DNA of 64,000 nucleotides, taken from Sphingomonas kyeonggiensis (GTDB taxonomy: Bacteria > Pseudomonadota > Alphaproteobacteria > Sphingomonadales > Sphingomonadaceae). A model generated the notes under the pieces. It was not told the DNA's origin, did no database searches, and was given only the letters and a program-made list of their open reading frames with translations. The position numbers and the translations under genes were made by a program. The DNA is taken from assembly GCF_014204495.1 (NCBI RefSeq), contig NZ_JACHLN010000002.1, positions 1-64,000 of the forward strand, in the 5' to 3' direction. Positions 42,277 to 55,500 of the stretch are shown piece after piece. Position 1 is the stretch's first letter, and each line of letters begins with the position of its first letter.

Positions 42277-42795
42277 TCAGTTCTGGCTCGGGAAGATGCC
42301 GAACAGCGAGATGATGTAGTTCAGGCAGAGATAGGGCTGGAAATTGGTGTGCGGCTGACTGCTGCCGATCGATGTGATCGAGGAGGCGGACATCGCCGTG
42401 TCCGCGGCCTCGCCCGAGTAGAGTTTCACCAGCGTGGAGCTGGCGAGAACGTTGTTCTTCGGATTGGCCTGCGTTCCGTTGCCGGATGCGCCCAGCATGG
42501 GATGGCTGTGCGCGGGAATCTGGTTGATCGACAGGGTCACTTCCTCGGCGCCGCCGGTCTCGGCGAGCAAGTAGCTGGTGCCGCTGCTGCCGGTGCCCTG
42601 ATGGATCGCCAGGCGTCCGCGCAGATCGGGCAGGGCGAAGGTGCTCTGCCCGTCGCCGCCATAGGTGGTGCCGATCAGGTTGAACAGCGTCTCGTTCTCG
42701 GAGATCGGCAAGAGCTGTCCTTCACAGAACATCCATCCTGCGGGAGCGAAGTTTCCGGCGAAGATGCGGAGCTCGCCGACATAAGGCTGTGCCAT
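42277..42795 (-). CDS. phage-tail-collar-domain (MdpB-like) protein 2
   Basis: 172 residues with the same plan as its neighbours: ELRIFAGNFAPAGWMFCEG, QLLPISENETLFNLIGTTYG, GDGQSTFALPDLRGRLAIH, AHSHPM and a final TNFQPYLCLNYIISLFGIFP. It differs from copies 1 and 3 mainly in the central linker. GAGGAAAG precedes ATG 42795. The tandem arrangement and conserved ends indicate duplication, with divergence of the presumably exposed central part. Confidence 0.88.
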   Translation of the reverse strand: MAQPYVGELRIFAGNFAPAGWMFCEGQLLPISENETLFNLIGTTYGGDGQSTFALPDLRGRLAIHQGTGSSGTSYLLAETGGAEEVTLSINQIPAHSHPMLGASGNGTQANPKNNVLASSTLVKLYSGEAADTAMSASSITSIGSSQPHTNFQPYLCLNYIISLFGIFPSQN

Positions 42796-42805
42796 GGAGC
42801 TTTCC

Positions 42806-43324
42806 TCAGTTCGGGGACGGGAAGATGCCCGAAAGGGCGATGCAGTAGCTGAGCGTCAGGAACGGCTGCATGTTCTGATGCGCCTGGCTGCCGCCGTTAT
42901 TGGCGACGGTGCCGGCGTTCAGCGCGACCGCACTTGGCGTGAAGCCCGTCGCATAGGCGTTGCCCGGCTCGGCCGAGAGCACATAGCCGGTGCCGCCGAA
43001 ATTTGGGTTCACCGCGTTGCCGTTGGCATTCGACGCCTGGAGAAAGTGCACATGGGTCGGAATCTCGCTGATGCTCAGCGTGTGCGCTTCCTCGCCGGCG
43101 CGATCACCCAGGAAATGGCCGTTGCCGACATGGATCGGCACGCGCCCGCGCAGGTCCGGCAGGGCGAAGGTCGTCTGGCCATTGCCGCCATAGGTTGTGC
43201 CTAGCAGCGAGAACAGCGCCTGATTCTGATTGATCGGCAAGAACTGGCCGTTGCAAAGCGCCCAGTTCTTGGGTGCAAAGCTGAACGACATCAGCCGGAT
43301 TTCCGACATAAATGGCTCTGCCAA
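42806..43324 (-). CDS. phage-tail-collar-domain (MdpB-like) protein 1
   Basis: 172 residues from a TTG start at 43324. The TTG gives MAEPFMSEIRL, aligning exactly with the starts of copies 2 (MAQPYVGELRI) and 3 (MADPFVAEIRI), and GGGGGAGA lies 8 nt before it; the ATG upstream at 43354 has neither support. Collar elements: FAPKNWALCNGQFLPINQN, LLGTTYGGNGQTTFALPD, THVHF and HQNMQPFLTLSYCIALSGIF. First gene of a leftward unit of three collar proteins and a GNAT enzyme, divergent from the giant surface-protein gene across 239 bp. Confidence 0.88.
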   Translation of the reverse strand: MAEPFMSEIRLMSFSFAPKNWALCNGQFLPINQNQALFSLLGTTYGGNGQTTFALPDLRGRVPIHVGNGHFLGDRAGEEAHTLSISEIPTHVHFLQASNANGNAVNPNFGGTGYVLSAEPGNAYATGFTPSAVALNAGTVANNGGSQAHQNMQPFLTLSYCIALSGIFPSPN

Positions 43325-43563
43325 CGCTAGTCTCCCCCGAACATCCCGGATCAAGACCTAACCGAAACGAAAGAGCCTGACCATAGGGCTTGGTGCGGCA
43401 CTGCCCCGCAATGACGCGATGTCTTCCGGAACACTACGTATTAGATAGCTTGAGACCTGAAGCCTGGAATGGTAGCCGTTAACCAGGCGTCACAATCCAT
43501 TCGTCGAGTCATTGGCACGAACGCCGATGTCAGGGTTTGCACGCCGATCGGGGGAGATTGTCC
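43325..43563. promoter_or_regulatory. divergent gap, collar-protein operon / giant surface protein
   Basis: 239 bp between TTG and GTG starts. Ribosome binding sites lie at both ends (GGGGGAGA on the minus strand, GGGGGAG at 43550-43556 on the plus strand). A lower-GC patch ACACTACGTATTAGATAG near 43430 may be promoter sequence. No operator-like palindrome was seen. Confidence 0.4.
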
Positions 43564-46500
43564 GTGCAGAAGCTGAACCGTGGCCGCCTGCTGCTGTCCA
43601 CTTGCCTTAGTGGTGTAGCGCTGGCCTGGGCACCTGGCGTGCAAGCGCAGGCGCAGGACAAGACCCCGAATTGGCAGCCGCGGGCGGAAGTCGATGCCCG
43701 CGCGGCCGACGGCAGCAGCCAGGTCTCCTTCGAGCTTTTCACGCCGGTTGCGCAGAACGACTCGAACCTGCTGTTCGTCGCCGGGCGTATTGGCACCGAC
43801 GAGCGCTATGACCGCAACGGATCGATAACGATCGGCGGACGCGGCAAGATCGGCGAGGATGTGGCGATCGGCGTCAATGCCGGCGTCGACTTCTACAAGA
43901 CCGACATCACTTCGCGTGACCAGACCGCGGTGTCGTTCGGGCTCGAGGGCTTCACCTCGGTGTTCGACCTGCATGTCAATTATCGCCTGCCGGTCAATCG
44001 TCGCCGCACGATCGGCTATGTCGATCCCAATGCCAGCCCGGCCGGCGTGCTCTCGATCGAGAACAACCGGCTGATCGAGCGCAAGAGCGGCTGGCGTCTC
44101 GAGGAAGTGCCGCTTGCCGGCGCCAATGCCGAGATCGGCGCGACGCTGCCGCTCGGCAAGCGGCTCAGCGTGCGCGCGTCCGGCGCCGGTTTCGACTATC
44201 GCGCCGACGCGGCGAGCAAGGCCTATCGCGGCGTCCGCGGCGGGCTCGAGCTCGGCATCGAGGATCCGCTGGGCACCGGCGGGCGCTTCTCGCTGGGCGC
44301 GGAGCTGCAGAACGACAATCGCTGGGGCACCCAGGCGCGCGGTACCGTGCGGCTGTCGATCCCGCTCGGGCGCGGTTCGCGCGATCGCAGCGCCGGTAAC
44401 AGCGGCCTCGATCGCCAGATGGGCGAACGGCTGCGTCGCGATTATGTGACGCCGTCGGGCACGCGTTACACCGATCTCACCAGCACCAGCTTCGCAGTCG
44501 ATGCGCGCACCGGCGTGGCGTTCGGCGGCGTCTATTTCACCAGCGGCTCGGGCACGGCCGGTGCAGCGGGCACCAGCACCGCCACCACAACGCTGAGCGA
44601 CGCGGTTACGCGGGCGGGCGCGAACGGCATCGTCGTCGCGCTCGGCAATGCCGGCAACATCGCCAGCACCGGCGTCACGCTCGCGACCAACCAGTATCTC
44701 GTCGGCGGCGCCAGCAGCGTCAGCGTGCGCCATTCGGACGGTTCGGTCAGCGCCTTCAACTTCGGCGGCACCAACGGCGTGATCGTCGGCAGCAACGCCG
44801 GCGGCGCGGCGGTGACGCTCGGCCAGGGCTCGGTGGTGCGCGACGTCACCGTCCGCGGCAGCGGCTCGGGCATCCTCGCGAACGGAGTCGGCGGCTTCGC
44901 ACTCGAGCGCGTGACCATCGAGAATACCGGCGCGGCCGGCCTCACGCTCAACAACACCACCGGCGCGGTGGTGATCGACGGCATCACCATCCGGGGCGGT
45001 GCCGGCGCGGGCGTCGTCGTCAACGGCGGCAGCAACGTCACCCTGCGCAACTCGACCATCGGCGGCGGCGCGGGCGCGATCGACATCAACGATGCCGGCG
45101 GCAACCTGACCACCACCCTGTCGAGCCTGACCCTATCGGCGACCGGCGGCACGGTGCTCGACATCGACGGCTCGGGTGCGGGTACCGTCACCGTGGCCGG
45201 GCTCTCCGGCATCAACATCGCCGGCGGCAATGGCGAGACCGGCGGCTTCGCGGCGCGCTATGTCACGTTCGATTCCAGCACCGCGGCGGGCGTCCAGGCA
45301 GTCAATGCCGGTGCCATGCAGGTGGGCACCACCACCGCGCGCGTCGGCGGCGCCGGCGTCACGCTGACCGAAGTCGATGGCGCGCTCAGCTTCACCAGCC
45401 TCAACATCGCCAACAACGGCGGCACCGGCCTGACGGTCGCCAACACCAAGTCCGGCACCTTCACGCTCAGCAACGCCGCGGGCACGGTCGACACCACCGC
45501 CGGCACCGCGCTCAACCTCGACCCGCTGTTCATCGACCTGACCTTCTCGTCCGTGCGCTCGATCGGCGCGGCGGGCGCGGGCATCATCCTGAGCAACGTC
45601 CAGGGCTCGGGCACCGGCGGCAACGCGCTGACCATCGGCACGCTGACCATCACCAACAGCGGCCAGCAGGGCCTCTACATCACCGGCGGCTCGACCGGCC
45701 TGGTGACGATCGGCGGCGGCGCGATCACCAATAGCGGCGGCGCCTCGGTGCAGGTCGGCCAGTCCGGCGTGGCCGGCAGCGGCGGCACGATCGGGCTCAA
45801 CTTCGGTGCGACCATCACCGATGCGGGCGCAGGCCCGCTCGTCTCGCTGTTCAACGTCGGCGGCGCGATCCGCTTCACCGGCGCGATCAGCGGCGCCGGG
45901 CCGATCACGATCAACGGCTCGCTCGCCGGCTCCAGCGTGACCTTCGCCGGCGCGACCACCATCACCGGCTCGACCTCGCCGGCGCTGTCGCTCAACAACC
46001 TGGCGGGCAGCACGACCTTCTCGGGCCTGCTCACCATCGCCAGCCCGGCGGGTACCGGCATCGTCATCGGCAATGTGCCGGGCGGGGTGACCTTCGGCGA
46101 TGTCGACATCACCGGCCTCGGCGCCGCCACCGGCCTCAACCTGACCGGCACGCAGGGCAACGTCACCTTCGGCACGCTCGACATCACCGGTACCGGCGCC
46201 GCCGGCTCGACCGGTATCGACCTGACCGGCGCGACCAATACGGGCGCGATCACCATCAGCAATCCGAGCGTGATCCAGGGCGTCGACATCGGCGTGAACC
46301 TGACCAACGCGAACATCACCGGCAGCTTCCGCTTCGGCGACGCCAATGCGGCCGACGGCCTGGAAAGCCGGATCACCGCCAACACGGTGATCGTCGTCGC
46401 GGGCATGAACGCGACGCAAGGCACCTATAATTTCGCCGACGTCCAGCTCGACGGCAACACCAACAACATCACCGGCGGCAGCTTCACTGCCTATTACGTC

Positions 46501-49500
46501 CTTGCCGGCGCGACCGGCGCGGGCACGGCGAGCGATCCGGGCAGCATCTCGGGGGCAGCAGCCTCGGGCGCGCAGTATATCGTGCTGCTCAACAACCCGA
46601 ATGGCGGGCAGGACGTCATCGACACCTCGGTCCTGGTCGGCGGCGCGCTGAACCTGACGGCCGGCCAGTCGATTGTCAGCTTCCTCAACACTGATTTCTT
46701 CGCGGTGACCGGCGCGACCGTGCCGGCGAACCTGATCGTCTCGAACCTCGGGCCGACGGGCATCGTCAACACCTATGCCGGCTCGGGCGCGGCGATCCTG
46801 ACGAGCACCACCGGCACCTCGACGCTCAACCTGGCGAATGACAGCCGCGTCGACGGCGTGATCATCCATAATGACGCGCTCGGCGTGGGCATCGTCGGTT
46901 CGGGCGTGTCCAACGTCATCATCCGCAATTCGACCGTTTCGGGCAATGGCGGCGCGATCAGCCTGATCGACGGCGGCACCGCGGCTTCGGCCACGCTCAC
47001 CAATCTCAACCTGTCGGCAAGCGGCGGCACGGTGCTGAACCTGAGCGGCGCGGGGGCGGGGACGCTCAACGTGTCGGGTACCGGCATCAATATCGTCGGC
47101 ACGGGCACGGCGCAGGGCCTGGTCGCCAATGACGTGACGGTCGGCACGCTCAGCATCGGCTCGGTGAGCACCGGCGCGGCGGGCGGCATCGCCGCGGTGC
47201 AGGTGACGCAGGTCGCCGGCGGTACGGTGAACATCGGCAACGTCGCTGTGGGCGGCGCCACGGCGGGTGTCGGCCTGGGCGTGGCGAACAACTCGGCGAC
47301 GGTGACCGTCGGCGCGGTGACCGCGACGAACACCGCCGGCGTCGGCGTCGTCGTGTCGGGCAACACCGGCAATGTCACGCTCGGTGCAGTCACCGTATCG
47401 AACACCGGCTCGGACGGCCTGCGCCTCACCGGCAACAGCGGCAACGTCACCGTGGGCGCGGTGACCTCGAACAATGCGGGCGGCTCGGGCATCCGTGTCT
47501 CGAACACGACCGGCAACGCCACCATCGGCAGCGCGTCGATCAGCGGTGCCGCCGACGGCATTGAAGTCTCCAACCTTTCGGGCAGCCTGACGGTCGGCGC
47601 GACGAGCATCGCGAACAGCACCGGCGTCGGCATCCTCGTCAACGGCGTGGGCGGCACGCTGAACTTCGGCGCCACCACGATCGCGAACAGCACGGGCATC
47701 GAGCTGGGTGCGGGCAGCACCGGTACGATCAGCTTCGGCGATACCGACATCACCGGGCTGGGCGCGAACCAGACCGGCGTCGATGCGCGCAGCAGCGGCG
47801 GCACCGTAACCTTCGCCACGCTCGATATCACCGGCGTTTCCACCACCGGTACGCGCGGCATCGACCTGACCGGTGCGACCTTCGCCGGCAGCCTGACGGT
47901 CAGCAACAGCAGCACGATCACTGGCGTCGGCACCGGCGTGGATCTCACCAATGCCGCGATCACCGGCAGCTTCCGCTATGGCGACGGCTCGAACACCGAC
48001 GCGGACGGCGCCGCTTCGACGATCAACGCGATCACGCCGATCGCGATTGGCGGCCTCAACCAGACCGTCGGCAGCTACAATTTCTCCGACGTCAATCTGG
48101 TCGGTGACATCACCAACCTGGCGATCAATCCGGTCACCGTCTTCTTCGTCGAGAAGGACGCCACCGGCGCGGGCACCAAGACCGATCCGGGCAGCCTGGC
48201 GGCGGCCGCGGCTTCGGGCGCGAACTATATCGTGCTGCTCAACAACCCGACGGGCGGGCAGGACGTGCTCGATGTCGCCGCCCTAGGCACGCTGACGCTT
48301 GGCGCCAACCAGCACCTGGTCGGCTTCCTCAACGGCGACACCCAGGCGGTGGGCGGCGGCACGCCGGCCAATTTGTTCCTCTACGGCATCACGCCGGGCA
48401 TCGTCACCAATCCCTATCTGGGTTCGGGCGCCGCGCTGCTGACCAACACGGGCGCGGGCGCGACGGTCACGCTGTCCAGCGGCTCGGCGCTTGATGGCCT
48501 GCGCATCGGCGGCTCGGGCATCGGCGTGTCGGGCATCGGCGTGTCCAATGTCTCGATCACCAACTCGATCATCGCTGGCAACGGTGGTGCGATCAGCCTG
48601 CTTTCGGGTGGTGTTGCCGCCTCGGCAACGCTGAGCAACCTGACGCTTTCCTCGACCTCCACGACGGGCGCGGCGGTGCTCAACTTGTCCGGTGTCGGCG
48701 GCGGATCGCTGACGCTGGGCGGCTCCGGGCTGAACCTTGCCGCGACCGGCGATGCGCGCGCCCTGGCGATCGATACCGTCACGCTGGGCAGCAACCTCAG
48801 CTTCGGCACCGTCACGGTGCAGAATTCGGATGGTTCGGGCGTCTCGCTCGCCAATATCGGCGGCACCGGCAACCTGGGCTTCACGAGCATCAACATCGGC
48901 GGCACCACCGCCGGGGGGGCGGGCGTCTCGCTGAGCGGCAACAGCGCGCAGATCAGCCTGGGCTCGGTCACCACGACCAGCACCGCAGGCGACGGCATCG
49001 AGATCCTCGGCAATGCCGGCATCGTCCTGCTCGCCAACTTCAACATCACCGGCGCGAACGGTGCGGGCCTGCGCATCAATGGCCTGACGGGCGGGTTCGC
49101 GACGCTCGGCGGCACGATCGCCAACAGCGCCACGGGCATCGAACTGACCGACATCGACGGTCAGGTGATCTTCATGAACACCGCGACGATCGCCAACCCG
49201 ACCGGTACCGGCATCCTGCTCGGTGCGGGCAGCAGCGGCACGATCGAGTTCGCCAATGTCGATATCACCGGCTTGGGCGCGGGCACCGGCCTCGACGCGC
49301 GCAATGTTCTGGGCGATGTCCGCTTCACCACGCTCGACATCGCGGGCACCGGTGACTCCGCATCGATCGGCATCGATCTGACCGGCGCGACCTTCGCCAG
49401 CAACCTGCTCGTCACCGATAGCAGCGCGATCACCGGCGTCGGCACCGGCGTCAACCTGACCAACGCTGCGATCACCGGCACCTTCCGCTTCGGCGACGGC

Positions 49501-52500
49501 TCGAACACCGACGCGAACGGCGCGGGCTCGACGATCAGCCTTAGCAGCACCGGCGTGCCGATCGCGATCACCGGCCTGAACGCGGCGATCGGCACCTATA
49601 ATTTCGCCGATGTGAACCTGACGGGCGACACCAGCACGCTCTCGACCTCGGCTACGGTCTATTGGGTTGTGGAGAATGGTACCGGCGACGGCTCGCGCAA
49701 CAACCCGGGCAGCCTGCAGGGTGCGTTGGACGCGAACCGCGACGTCATCATCCTGCTCAACAACCCGACGGGCGGCAACGACACCATCGACGCGCTAGGC
49801 GTGACCAAGGGTGCGTATACGGGCACCGTCGTCCTCAGCGCCAACCAGCAGCTGCTCGGCTTCCTCAACGGCGACACGATCTCGCTGCCGGGTGGGGCGC
49901 CGGCGAACGTCGTCCTCTACAATATTGCCCAGGGCGTTGTGACCAATCCCTTCGCGGGATCGGGCGCGCCGACGTTGACCACCACCCAGGGTGGCGGCGC
50001 CGATACGGTGCGCGTCACCGGCAACAATCTGATCGACGGGGTGCGGATCACCGGCGCGGGCACCGGCATCTATGGTACCGGCGCGGCGAACGTCACGATC
50101 CGCAACAGCATCATCTCCGGTGGTGACAGCGCGATCGAGCTGGCCAGCGGCGTCAGTGCTGCCAGCGCGGCGCTGAGCAACCTCGTGCTGACCACCACCG
50201 GCAATTCGATTCCGCTGGCGTTGTACGCCCTGGGCGGCGGCAGCATGACCGTTACCCAGCTCACGAACATCACGATCACCCAGGGTGTCGGGTCGCAGGG
50301 TGCCTACCTGTACGGCGCGACGTTCGACGCGGATCTCGCCACGGCGGGCTATCAGACCGTCGACGCATCGCTGTTCCTGGGAAGCGCCAGCCAGCGGCTC
50401 ACCGGCAATGCCGTCAATCTCTCGAACGCGCTGGGCGCACTCAACTTTACCGATCTGGCGATCTACAATCAGAGCGGCGCCGGCATTCTTGCCACGGGCA
50501 CCGGCCTGACGCTGACCAGTGCGGCCGGCACGATCGATACGCTCAACGGCGCAGCGCTCTCGCTGACCGACACGAGCATCGATCTGGTGCTGGACGGCGT
50601 GACGCATGCGGGCACCGGCAATGGCATCACCGCGCTCAATGTGACCGGCGCAGGCATCGGCGGCCGCGCGCTTGACGTGGCCAACCTTACCATCACCGGC
50701 GCTGGCAACGGCATATCCATCGGCGGAACGACGACCGGCAGCTTCGCCTTCGGTGCAGCTTCGAGCATCAGCGGCACGACTGGCGCGGCGATCACGATCG
50801 GCACCACCACCGGCCCGCTTAACTTCACCTATGCCGGCAGCGTCAGCGTCACGGGTGCGTCTGCCCTGCTCGACGTGAGCGGCCATGCCGCGGGTACCGT
50901 GACCTTCACCGGCACCAGCAATCTCAGTGCTACCAACGGCACTGGGCTGAACTTCAGCAATGCCGACGGCACCTATGCCTTCAACGGCACGACCACGCTG
51001 AACGGTGGCGATGCGGGCATCGACATCCTGGGCGGCTCGGCCGGCACCTTCACCTTCGGTGCGGGCACCACGATCACCAACCCGAGCGGCGCGGCGATCA
51101 ACGTCGCCAGCTCGACGGCGGGCGTGACCTATCTCGGCACGGTCAACCAGTCGGTGGGCGCGGCGCTGAACGTTGCGGCACATGCGACCGGCACGCTGAA
51201 CTTCAGCGGCGCCACGCTCAATGTCAGCGGCGGCGACGGCATCCTGTTCGACAATGCCGACGGCACGTATACCTTCGGCAGCGCAACGCTGACCGGCGGC
51301 GCACAGATCGGCATCACCAACGGCTCGGCGGGTACCTTCACCTTCGGGTCGGGCACCAGCGTCACCAACGCGGCGGGGGCGGGGCTGTTCGTCAGCAATT
51401 CGACCGCCAACCTCACCTATTCGGGCCAGATCAGCCAGTCGCTTGCCGCCCTTGCCGCAGTCGACATCGGGACGCATTCCGGCGGGACGATCGACTTCAC
51501 TGGCGCGACGTTCAACATCACCGGCGGCACCGGCATCTCCTTCTTCGATGCGGACGGCACCTACAGCTTCGGCGACCTGATCCTCTCCGGCGGTGCGCGC
51601 CTGGCGATCCTGGGCGGCTCGGCCGGCACCTTCACCTTCGGCAATGTCGACATCACCGGCCTCGCGGCGAACACCACGGCGGTGAACCTGACCGGCGCGA
51701 CCGGCAACGTCACCTTCGCCACGCTCGACATCACCGGTGCCTCGAACACCGGCACCCGCGGCATCGACATGACCGGCAGCACGACTGCCAGCAACGTCAT
51801 CATCAGCGGCAGCAGCACGATCACCGGCGTGAACATCGGCGTCGATCTCACCAATGCGGCGATCACCGGCACCTTCCGCTACGGCGACGGCTCGAACACC
51901 GACGCCAATGGCGCGGCTTCGGCGATCACCGCGGTCACCCCGCTCGTCATTGCCGGCCTCAACGGCGGCACCGGCACCTACAATTTCGCCGACGTCAAGC
52001 TGACCGGCGACACCACGAATCTGTCCGTCTCGGCCTATTTCGTGCTCGAGGGCGCGACCGGCATCGGTACCTTGACCGACCCGGGCTCGCTGGCGGGTGC
52101 GGAGGCGTCGGGCGCGACCTATATCGTGCTGCTCAACGATCCGACCGGGGGCAGCGATACGCTCGACGCCACGGCGGGGGCAGGCGGTTCGCTCGATCTC
52201 GCGGGCGGCCAGTCGCTGCTCGGCTTCCGCGACACCGACAGCTTCATGGTTGACGGCGGCGCACCGGGCAATGTGCTCCTGTTCGACGTCCAGGCCGGCC
52301 TGATCTCGAATCCCTTCGCCGGCTCCGGCGCCCCCACGCTCACCGCGAGCGGCGCCAACGCCACCGTCACGCTGGGTGGCGGCAACACGATCGACGGCGT
52401 CGTCATCACCAATTCGGGCACTGGCGCGGGCGTGCTCGGCAACGGTGCCGCGGCGCCCATCGTCATCCGCAACAGCAGCATCTCGGGTGGCGCGGCGGGA

Positions 52501-55500
52501 GCGCTGCGCATCTACGACAACACCGCGAACGTCACGCTGGCGCTGAGCAACCTCACGCTTGCCGCGAACGGCGGCAACATCCTGAACCTCGACGGCAGCG
52601 GCACCGGTACCTTCACGGTTACCGAGCTGGCCAATCTCAATGTCTTGCACACGACGGAGACCGGCGGGTTCATCTTCAACGACCTGACCTTCGATTCCAA
52701 CACGGTTGCCGCCGGCCTCCAGGCCGTGTCCGCCGGCGCCTTGACGCTCGGCACCACGGCTTCGCGCATCACCGGCGATGGCCTCAGCCTGACCAACGTC
52801 ACCGGCACGCTGAACTTCACCGATCTCAACATCGCCAACAATGCCGGCACCGGCCTGACCGTTGCCAATTCCAAGGCGAACGACTTCCTCCTCGGCACCA
52901 CCGGCGGGGCGATCGACACCACCAACGGCACCGCGATCAACCTCGATCCGCTGACGATTCACATGGTGCTCGGCTCGGTTCGCTCGACTGGCGGCGCCTA
53001 TGGCATCCTGCTCGACCAGGTGGAGGGCGACTTCACGGTTACCGGTTCGGTCGGCATCAACGGGGCGATCAACACCTCGATCGCTATCCGCAACAACACC
53101 GCGCAGGCCGATCCGCTGGACGTCCATTTCCAGGGCGGGACCATCCTCGACAGCGCGCTCACGACCGGTGCGGGCGTCTCGCTGACCAACAACAGCGGCG
53201 CGACGGTGGAATTCACCGGCAGCCTGGGGATCTACACCGCGACGGGCGCGGGCCTCACGACCAGTGGTGGCGGGACGCTCAGCGTAACGGGCGCCTTCAA
53301 CGGCATCTACACCGGCGATGCCTCGGCTCTGTCGCTGAGCGGCGGCACGATCGGTTCGGGGGGGCTGAATTTCGCCCAGATCACCGCCGCACCGACGGCG
53401 GGCATTGCGGTCAGCGCGACCGGCGTGACGCTCACCGGCGCGCTCAACATCGGCGGCCTGGACATTGATGGCATCGGTAACGCCGTGTCGCTGTCCGGCC
53501 TGAGCGGCACCGGTGGCGTCAACTTCACCGGCACACTCGATCTCGACACCACCGGTGTCGGCTTCAACCTTTCGGGCGCGGTGGGTACCGTCAACATCGC
53601 CAATGTGGCGGGCTCGTCGCTGACGATCGACGGTGCCTCGACCGGCATCCGCCTCAACGGCGTCACCAGCGGCACGGTCAATGTCGCGACCATCGCTAGC
53701 GGTGGCGCTGCTTCGATCGGCGGCACCACCAGCTCGACCACCGCCGCGATCGGTATCGCTGCCAGCTCCGGCGTCACGCTGAACTATGGCGGCACGATCA
53801 ATGCGACCGCCGGCTCGGCGCTGTCCGTGTTCAGCAGCAGCATGCTGGCGAACCTCGCCGGTGCGATCACCTCGGCCACGTCGGGTACCGCGTTCAGCTT
53901 CACCAATGCCGGCGGTATCTACACCATGTCCGGTTCGGTCAGCCATACCGGCGGCGCGGGCGTGGTCGTCGACGCGGCCAGCACCGGCAATGTCAGCTTC
54001 CTCAACGCGAGCAAGACCTTCAGCACGGGCACCAACACCGCGTTCAGCATGGCCGGCAGCGGCACGCTGTCGCTGCTCGGCGGCGGGCTCGGTATCACCA
54101 CCACCAGCGGCACCGGCCTCAGCGCGACCGCCGGCACGGTTGCTGTCCAAGGCACGGGCAACACGATCACCACCGCCACCGGCCAGATCCTCGGCCTGAC
54201 CGGCGTGACCAGCGGCTCGGGCGGCATCACCTTCGATGCGCTCACCGCCACCGGCACGGTCGCCAATAACGGCATCCTGCTGAGCAATCTCACCGGCGCG
54301 GCCTTCAATGGTGGCACGGTCAATATCGGCGGTACCAGCGGTGCGGCCAATGACGGCATCAAGGTGGCCACCGGCACCGCCGCGATCACCTTCGGCGCGA
54401 CCACGATCGGTACTGCCGGCAGCAACGCCATCGAGCTGCTCAACAGCGGTTCGGCGGTGACCTTCGGCACGATGGACCTTTCGGGCGCGAACGGCAGCAC
54501 CGTGGTCATCGCCGGCTCGACCGGCCCGGTCACGCTGGGCACCGGCACGATCACCGCCACCGGCGCGGCCAATTATGCGGTCTCGCTCACCGGCGGCACG
54601 GGCGATGTCACCATCGGCTCGGCACTTGACGGCACCAACCTCGTCCAGGTCGTCGATCACGAGACCGGCACCGTCACCTTCAGCGGCAACATGGCGTCGA
54701 CCGTGAGTGGCATCTCGGTCACCAACGTCAATTCGGGCCTGATCACCTTCACCGGCCAGACGCTGGCGCTGAACGCCACCGGCACCGGCGTCACGCTGGC
54801 CGGGAACAGCGGCGGCACGATCGACTTCAACATGGGCGCGGGCGGAAACGGCCTCGACATCGTCAGCACCGGTACGGGCTTCAGCGCCGGCTCGGGCGGC
54901 ACGATCATCGTGCGCGGCGTCGGCAACTCGATCAGCACCACCGGCACCGGTACGGCGCTCAGCCTGCAGAACGTGACCATCGGCGCCAACGGCTTCACCT
55001 TCGACAGCGTGACCGCCAATGGCGCGACGGTCGGCATCCTGCTCAACGGTGTCGGCACGTCGGCACCGGCGCTGAGCCTTGGTACGGTCAACCTGCAGGG
55101 CATCACCTCGCGCGGCATCGACGTCACCGGCATCCTGGGTGCCGGCCTGACGATCACCGATCTCGACATCGGCCTGAACAGCAACAGCGCGGTCGCATTC
55201 GACCTCAACGGCGCCACGCTCTCCGCGCCGATCGTCATCGGCGACTTCGACGTCACCAATTCGGGCGGCGCGGGCACCAGCATCGGTGTCGACCTGCGCA
55301 ATACGCTTGGCGGCGCCAGCATCCTGCTGGGCGGCCAGTCGGGCGCTTCGAGCTCGATCGCCGGCGTCGGCACCGGCATCTACCTCAACGCCTCGACCAA
55401 CGCGCTGTTCACCTATGGTGACGGTGAATCTGGCACCGATACCGGCTCGACCATCTCCGCGACCACGGCGATCGACGCCACCAACGCGCCGACCGTCGGC

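Noticed and set aside
40245..43324. Prophage or tailocin remnant suggested by three phage-collar-domain genes
   Set aside because: No other phage genes, integrase or attachment sites are present. The proteins match the chromosomal MdpB-like group.
43537..43563. TTG at 43537 as start of the giant protein
   Set aside because: It would translate the ribosome binding site GGGGGAG. The GTG at 43564 has correct spacing and begins directly at the signal peptide.
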